NCBI GenBank assembly: GCA_016783995.1 | Contig: JADHVN010000049.1 | Location: 1 to 9,574 of the forward strand | Length of the DNA stretch: 9,574 nucleotides | Source of the DNA: Actinomycetota bacterium | Lineage (GTDB): Bacteria; Actinomycetota; Humimicrobiia; Humimicrobiales; Humimicrobiaceae | Direction: 5' to 3' | Part shown: in pieces, positions 5,686 through 9,574 of the stretch | How positions within the stretch are numbered: position 1 is the stretch's first letter | How the letters are laid out: each line of letters starts with the position of its first letter | Notes under the pieces: generated by a model | The model's database searches: none | What the model was told of the DNA's origin: nothing | What the model saw: only the letters and a program-made list of their open reading frames with translations | Translations under genes and position numbers: made by a program

Positions 5686-6593
5686 TTTATAATTTCTCTT
5701 ATATGTTCGGGTGTACTGCCGCAACATGCTCCGATTATTGACGGCTTATAAGGAAGAAATTTGGCGATATTGGAAGCCATGATTTCCGGAGTCTCGTTAT
5801 ATATGGTTTTTCCCTCTACCAGAACTGGTTGTCCGGCATTAGGCTGAAAGATAAGCCTGACTTCCGGGTTTGCTTCTCTCATCTTTTTAACCACACCAAT
5901 CATTGCAGCCGATCCCATACTGCAGTTTGCCCCAACTATATCACTGCCTGCATTAATTAACCTGCTAGTAACATTTTCTGCTTTATTTCCCATTATAGTT
6001 ACGCTATTTTCACCAAAAGAAAGAGTGCAGGCAATGGGAATATCTTCCGATATTTTTCTGGTTGCTTCAATTGCGGCTAAAGCTTCATTTAAATCCATTA
6101 TGGTTTCGATTATTATCAAATCTACTTTTTTGCCTATCAGTATTTCTGCCTGCTTTGAAAATGCGCTAACGGCATCTTCATATTTTAAGGTACCTACGGG
6201 CTCCAGCAGTTTTCCTAAAGGTCCTATATCGCCGGCAATAAATAAGGGCTTCTCATCTCCGGATTTAAACCTGTATATGCTTACAGCCTCTTTTGCGGCA
6301 TTTACTGCATTCTCGTTTATTTTTTTAATTTCATTTTCCAGCCTAAAAGACTCAAGTTTGATGGGAGTAGAACCAAAGGTATTGGTTTGAATAATATCTG
6401 AGCCTGCTTCAAGAAAACTTAGATGAATATCTATTATTTTTCTAATATTGTGGTTGCCTATGTTTAATGAATCAGGGTATTCGGAAATACCGACTGAAAG
6501 CAGATTTGTTCCCATAGCCCCATCACAGACAAGAATTTTTTTATCGATAATATCTAACAGTTTTATTTTGTTGATATTGTTGTCTTTTATCAT
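5655..6593 (-). CDS. Homocysteine S-methyltransferase-domain protein
   Basis: A 312-residue protein of the PF02574 family, equivalent to the N-terminal module of MetH. Visible motifs are VCDGAMGTNL (22-31), the strand QTNTFGS (69-75), GDIGPLGKLLEP (121-132), IIETIMDL (161-168), GANCSMG with zinc ligand C224, and GACCGSTPEHI with C290 and C291. The three cysteines form the zinc site that activates homocysteine thiolate for methyl transfer to give methionine. It lacks the folate, cobalamin and reactivation domains of MetH. It must therefore either use a donor such as S-methylmethionine or betaine, or work with a separate corrinoid protein not seen here. Its ATG overlaps the stop of the upstream 31-codon gene as ATGA, so translation is probably coupled. 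It has no strong ribosome binding site of its own, only a purine-rich AAAGAAGAAA. Confidence 0.9.
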   Translation of the reverse strand: MIKDNNINKIKLLDIIDKKILVCDGAMGTNLLSVGISEYPDSLNIGNHNIRKIIDIHLSFLEAGSDIIQTNTFGSTPIKLESFRLENEIKKINENAVNAAKEAVSIYRFKSGDEKPLFIAGDIGPLGKLLEPVGTLKYEDAVSAFSKQAEILIGKKVDLIIIETIMDLNEALAAIEATRKISEDIPIACTLSFGENSVTIMGNKAENVTSRLINAGSDIVGANCSMGSAAMIGVVKKMREANPEVRLIFQPNAGQPVLVEGKTIYNETPEIMASNIAKFLPYKPSIIGACCGSTPEHIREIIKVVRSYKNSQ

Positions 6594-6685
6594 TTATTTC
6601 TTCTTTGCCATCTTGTTTTTTTAAGCATTTTTTTATGCTTTTTCTTTCTCATTTTTCTTCTTCTCTTTTTGATAACAGAACTCAT
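6590..6685 (-). CDS. AURKAIP1/COX24-type small ribosomal protein (bS22/mS38-like)
   Basis: A 31-residue, extremely basic protein starting MSSVIKKRRRKMRKKKH and ending KKTRWQRRNK, with about two thirds of its residues Lys or Arg. The SVIKKRRxxMxKKKHxKxLKKTRxQRR pattern is that of the AURKAIP1/COX24 domain: the C-terminal part of mitochondrial mS38, and the tiny bacterial small-subunit protein described as bS22 in mycobacteria. By homology it should bind 16S rRNA in the small subunit. The ATG at 6685 follows AAAGGAAG at good spacing. The stop codon overlaps the methyltransferase start (ATGA), making a two-gene operon. It is easily missed because of its length. Confidence 0.88.
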   Translation of the reverse strand: MSSVIKKRRRKMRKKKHKKMLKKTRWQRRNK

Positions 6686-6749
6686 AATACTTCCTTTAAG
6701 GTTAGTGTCTTTATAAAATAAAAAATTTATTTATAGATTTTTAAAAATG

Positions 6750-6780
6750 TTACTCTTATACCGAGTAAGATATTATACCA
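6750..6780 (-). promoter_or_regulatory. Extended -10 promoter and 5' hairpin for the small ribosomal protein operon
   Basis: The minus strand has TGGTATAAT (6780-6772), a perfect TATAAT with the TGn extension that can replace a -35, and indeed no good -35 is present. Transcription would start near 6765. Immediately there, TTACTC and GAGTAA (6768-6750) can form a six-pair hairpin around a seven-base loop. It might stabilise the 5' end, but it is weak. The leader to the 31-codon gene is about 80 bases. Confidence 0.55.
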
Positions 6781-6785
6781 GAAAT

Positions 6786-6915
6786 AATTCTGTTATTATA
6801 TTAATAACTTAAAAAAATTTAATGCAAAACCGAATATTTGTAGCCAATGCCCTGGTTGATTTACCAAAATGGCCTTTAATATTTATCAGAAATATAATTA
6901 AAAAATGAATTTCTA
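6786..6915. other. Spacer between the two divergent promoters
   Basis: No gene is seen here. Two nested short inverted repeats, GCCA/TGGC (6843-6846, 6870-6873) enclosing TGGT/ACCA (6853-6856, 6863-6866), form the only GC-richer patch in an AT-rich stretch. No function is evident. Confidence 0.4.
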
Positions 6916-6944
6916 TTGACATACAATATATAGTGTATTAGTAT
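6916..6944 (+). promoter_or_regulatory. nrdJ promoter
   Basis: A perfect TTGACA (6916-6921), 17 bases, then TAGTAT (6939-6944, four of six matches to TATAAT). The predicted start of transcription is near 6951, leaving about 70 bases to the nrdJ start codon. The spacer is occupied by an NrdR-box-like palindrome, so a bound repressor would block polymerase. A 12-base palindrome, AGCTAATTAGCT (6966-6977), lies in the leader. Confidence 0.7.
6921..6936 (+). promoter_or_regulatory. NrdR box 1
   Basis: ATACAATATATAGTGT matches 15 of 16 positions of the NrdR consensus (aCaCwAtATaTwGtGt, from memory). It fills the -35 to -10 spacer of the nrdJ promoter. NrdR is the zinc-finger/ATP-cone repressor of ribonucleotide reductase genes. 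Confidence 0.75.
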
Positions 6945-6952
6945 ATAAAAGT

Positions 6953-6968
6953 ACACTATATAATGAGC
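6953..6968 (+). promoter_or_regulatory. NrdR box 2
   Basis: ACACTATATAATGAGC matches about 13 of 16 consensus positions and lies exactly 32 bp from box 1, centre to centre. That is the three-turn spacing characteristic of paired NrdR sites. The 11-base arms TATATAGTGTA and TACACTATATA of the two boxes also form a perfect inverted repeat. Confidence 0.7.
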
Positions 6969-7021
6969 TAATTAGCTTAATTTATTGAATTGTTTAATTA
7001 TAAATTTGGGAGTATTAATTA

Positions 7022-9382
7022 ATGGAAAACATTAAAAAATCCGATAATAAAAAAATTCAGGATAATTATTACCTCAATAAAAAAATCAATCTATCAGAAA
7101 ATGCTATAAAAGTTCTGGAAAGAAGATATTTAAAAAGAGATGAAGACGGAGTCCTGCTGGAAAAACCCATAGATATGTTTGTAAGAGTTGCCAGAAACAT
7201 AGCCTCTGCAGAAAAGAAGTATGGTAAAACAGAAGAAGAAGTAAAGGGGATTGAAAAGCAGTTTTTTAATATTATGACAGACCTTGATTTTCTTCCAAAT
7301 TCTCCGACGCTTATGAATGCCGGGAAAGAACTTCAGCAATTGGCTGCCTGCTTTGTTCTTCCGGTAGGTGACTCTATGAATGATATTTTTGAAGCGCTGA
7401 AGGAAACTGCACTAATCCAGAAATCGGGCGGCGGGGTCGGGTATTCATTTTCCAATATAAGACCACGAAATGATGTAGTCCTTTCCACCAAAGGGGTTTC
7501 AAGCGGTCCCATATCTTTTATGACTGTTTTTAATGCTGCAACTGATACTATAAAGCAGGGTGGAACAAGGAGAGGCGCAAATATGGGGATACTGAGAGTA
7601 GACCATCCTGATATTTTGGATTTTATTACATCAAAAGATAATAATGAAAAATTGACTAATTTTAATATCTCTGTTGGAGTGACTGAAACATTTATGAGAG
7701 CAGTTGAGAATGATGACGAATATGAGATTATAAACCCGAGAACTAAAGAGGTGGTGGATAGGTATAGAGCAAAGGAAGTGTTTGGTAAAATTGTTGAACA
7801 TGCGTGGAAGAATGGTGATCCTGGCATTATATTCCTTGATAGGTTAAACAAAGATAACCCAACTCCAAACCTGGGGCAGATTGAAAGCACCAATCCATGC
7901 GGCGAGCAGCCATTATTGCCCTATGAAGCATGCAATCTGGGATCCATAAATCTGGCACATATGGTAAAAGAGGAAGAGGGTATAAAAAAGGTGGATTATG
8001 ATAAATTAGGAGGAATTATTCGCACAGCAGTGAGGTTCCTGGATGATGTCATTGATATGAGCAGGTACCCGCTGGAAAAAATAAAGGAAATGGCGCATGG
8101 AAATAGAAAAATAGGCCTGGGGGTAATGGGATACGCCGATCTGCTTATAATCCTTGGTATCCCCTATAATAGCGAGGAGGCTCTGGAACTTGCCCAGAGG
8201 GTTATGAGCTTCATTCAGGATGAATCCAAAAACGCATCAAAGGAACTGGCAAAAGAAAAAGGAGTATTTCCAAACTTCAAAGGCAGTATATATGACAGTC
8301 CTGATGGTTATGAAATTAGAAATGCAACCACTACAACTATTGCTCCTACAGGGACTTTAAGTATTATTGCTGACTGCTCAAGCGGGGTGGAACCGCTGTT
8401 TGCCATGTCTTTTGTCAAAAACGTTATGGACAATGACAGGCTTTTGGAAGTTAACAAATATTTTAAAAAAATTGCAACGGATGAAGGTTTTTACAGCGAA
8501 GAGGTGATGGAGAAGATAGCTGAAAAGGGCAATTTAAAAGATATTGACGAAGTTCCTTCAGAATTTAAGAGAATATTTGTTACAGCGCATGAGATATCTC
8601 CAAAATGGCATGTGCGGACTCAAGCTGCTTTTCAAAAATTTGTAGATAATGCAGTATCCAAGACTGTTAATTTTCCCAGTAGCGCTACGGTTCAGGATGT
8701 AGAAGATGTATATATGCTGGCTTACAGGTTAGCCTGTAAAGGCATAACTATATTCAGGGATAAGAGCAGAGGTACCCAGGTACTCCAGGTGGAAGGAAAG
8801 AAAAAAGGTAAAGAAAAAAAGGTAAAAGCTGGTGCTGCCGGGAAAGAAACAAAAAAAAGAGTAAAAAGTTATCCGGAGGAAGAATCAAAAGAGGAGGGAA
8901 AAGAAAAAGAGGTAAAATTAAAACCCAGGCCAAGACCGGAGGTTACCAGTGGTATGACCAAAAAATATAAAATAGGGAATTGCGGGAAACTTTATGTAAC
9001 TGTAAATTCGGATGAAAACGGCATCTGTGAAGTATTTATCAATACCGGTGAAGAGGGTTGTACTGCCTTAACCGAGGCTGTGGGCAGGCTTATAAGTATT
9101 GCCATCAGGTCGGGTATTGATATTGAGTCAGTAAAGAAACAGGTAGAAGGAATAAGATGTATTACCTGCATTGCTGATGATGAAACCCATGTCCTTTCCT
9201 GTCCCGATGCGATGGGTAAGGCCATAGACTTTTACTTAAATGGATCCAATAAATTTGATTTTGGAATAACCAATGGCCCCAGGTCTATTATGATATGTCC
9301 TGAGGATGGTTGCGGAGGCATAATGGAACCTGAGGGAGGCTGCTATGTTTGCAGAAACTGCGGCTTCTCCAAGTGCTCTTAA
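7022..9382 (+). CDS. nrdJ: Adenosylcobalamin-dependent ribonucleotide reductase (class II)
   Basis: A 786-residue enzyme that reduces ribonucleotides to deoxyribonucleotides with a cobalamin-derived radical, needing no oxygen and no separate radical subunit. Landmarks are PNSPTLMNAG (92-101), LAACF with redox C110, QKSGGGVGYSFS (133-144), GTRRGANMG (181-189), NPCGEQPLLPYEACNLGS with N291, radical C293 and E295, and C304. APTGTLS follows at 441-447. After the barrel comes a lysine/glutamate-rich low-complexity linker (about 588-645), then a TSCPD domain (about 648-740) and a C-terminal cysteine cluster (C759, C764, C774, C777, C780, C785). These last are candidates for the zinc site and the swinging disulfide that re-reduces the active site. 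No N-terminal ATP-cone is present, so the usual overall activity control is absent. The start follows GGGAG. The gene is transcribed from an NrdR-controlled promoter, divergent from the small ribosomal protein operon. Confidence 0.95.
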   Translation: MENIKKSDNKKIQDNYYLNKKINLSENAIKVLERRYLKRDEDGVLLEKPIDMFVRVARNIASAEKKYGKTEEEVKGIEKQFFNIMTDLDFLPNSPTLMNAGKELQQLAACFVLPVGDSMNDIFEALKETALIQKSGGGVGYSFSNIRPRNDVVLSTKGVSSGPISFMTVFNAATDTIKQGGTRRGANMGILRVDHPDILDFITSKDNNEKLTNFNISVGVTETFMRAVENDDEYEIINPRTKEVVDRYRAKEVFGKIVEHAWKNGDPGIIFLDRLNKDNPTPNLGQIESTNPCGEQPLLPYEACNLGSINLAHMVKEEEGIKKVDYDKLGGIIRTAVRFLDDVIDMSRYPLEKIKEMAHGNRKIGLGVMGYADLLIILGIPYNSEEALELAQRVMSFIQDESKNASKELAKEKGVFPNFKGSIYDSPDGYEIRNATTTTIAPTGTLSIIADCSSGVEPLFAMSFVKNVMDNDRLLEVNKYFKKIATDEGFYSEEVMEKIAEKGNLKDIDEVPSEFKRIFVTAHEISPKWHVRTQAAFQKFVDNAVSKTVNFPSSATVQDVEDVYMLAYRLACKGITIFRDKSRGTQVLQVEGKKKGKEKKVKAGAAGKETKKRVKSYPEEESKEEGKEKEVKLKPRPRPEVTSGMTKKYKIGNCGKLYVTVNSDENGICEVFINTGEEGCTALTEAVGRLISIAIRSGIDIESVKKQVEGIRCITCIADDETHVLSCPDAMGKAIDFYLNGSNKFDFGITNGPRSIMICPEDGCGGIMEPEGGCYVCRNCGFSKCS

Positions 9383-9391
9383 TTTATTCTT

Positions 9392-9574
9392 TTAGTCTTT
9401 CAGAATATTTTCAAGAGATGACTTGTATATATTATAATCACCTTTAGAAAATAAGACCATTCGTACAAGTTCAATTTCTGCATGTTCTTTTAAAAAATCA
9501 ATGATGGTTTTAAGGGCAATCATTGAGGCATCTTTTACAGGGTAGCCAAAAATCCCGGTGCTTATTGAGGGAAA
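9392..9574 (-). CDS. Macro-domain protein, C-terminal part
   Basis: The last 60 codons of a gene entering from the right edge. The visible residues begin FPSISTGIFGYPVKDA, the hallmark loop of macro domains that bind the distal ribose and phosphates of ADP-ribose. They end with a final strand (ELVRMVLFSKGDY) and helix. Stand-alone bacterial macro-domain proteins of this type remove ADP-ribose or acetyl groups (for example O-acetyl-ADP-ribose deacetylase), so that activity is likely but not proven. The gene converges on nrdJ with only nine bases between the two stops and no visible terminator in between. Transcripts of the two genes may therefore overlap. Confidence 0.85.
   Translation of the reverse strand, partial: FPSISTGIFGYPVKDASMIALKTIIDFLKEHAEIELVRMVLFSKGDYNIYKSSLENILKD

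Noticed and set aside
7333..7893. A long minus-strand frame within nrdJ, and similar frames inside the DUF4380-like and methyltransferase genes
   Set aside because: These lie wholly opposite or out of frame within strongly supported genes and show no domain pattern of their own.

Overview
This is an AT-rich bacterial window with strong Shine-Dalgarno sites on several genes, short intergenic gaps and mostly minus-strand genes. An FMN-type glutamate synthase, GAF-ANTAR regulators, an AdoCbl-dependent (class II) ribonucleotide reductase under paired NrdR boxes and a bacterial AURKAIP1/COX24-type micro-protein together suggest an anaerobic, low-GC lineage. A Firmicute or an uncultivated anaerobic group would fit. 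The sequence alone does not fix the phylum. I see no prophage, insertion sequence, CRISPR array, rRNA or tRNA.

Left block (1-2178, all minus strand): two tandem paralogous GAF-ANTAR regulators lie upstream of a glutamate synthase gene that runs off the left edge. Between the paralogs is a promoter and a leader of about 230 nt. The leader holds three intrinsic terminators and small hairpins with A...G loops, two of which overlap the 5' arm of a terminator. This is the architecture expected for ANTAR-controlled transcription antitermination. The likely reading is a self-regulated operon, leader - GAF-ANTAR - glutamate synthase, tying ammonium assimilation to a GAF-sensed signal. It is the most interesting part of the window.

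Middle block (2311-5530): an archaemetzincin-type zinc protease, a membrane-anchor-less SppA-type serine protease and a stand-alone Lrp/AsnC ligand-binding domain are on the minus strand. A DUF4380-like protein with a galactose-mutarotase-type look is on the plus strand. These appear to be separate transcription units. A 42-bp imperfect direct repeat sits in the convergent gap that follows, and one copy covers the end of the next gene.

Right block (5570-9574): a 31-codon gene for a very basic AURKAIP1/COX24 (mS38/bS22-like) ribosomal protein overlaps, by ATGA, the start of a homocysteine S-methyltransferase-domain gene, both on the minus strand. Divergent from them is nrdJ, with a canonical -35 and two NrdR-box-like palindromes 32 bp apart over its promoter. 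A macro-domain protein converges on nrdJ and runs off the right edge.
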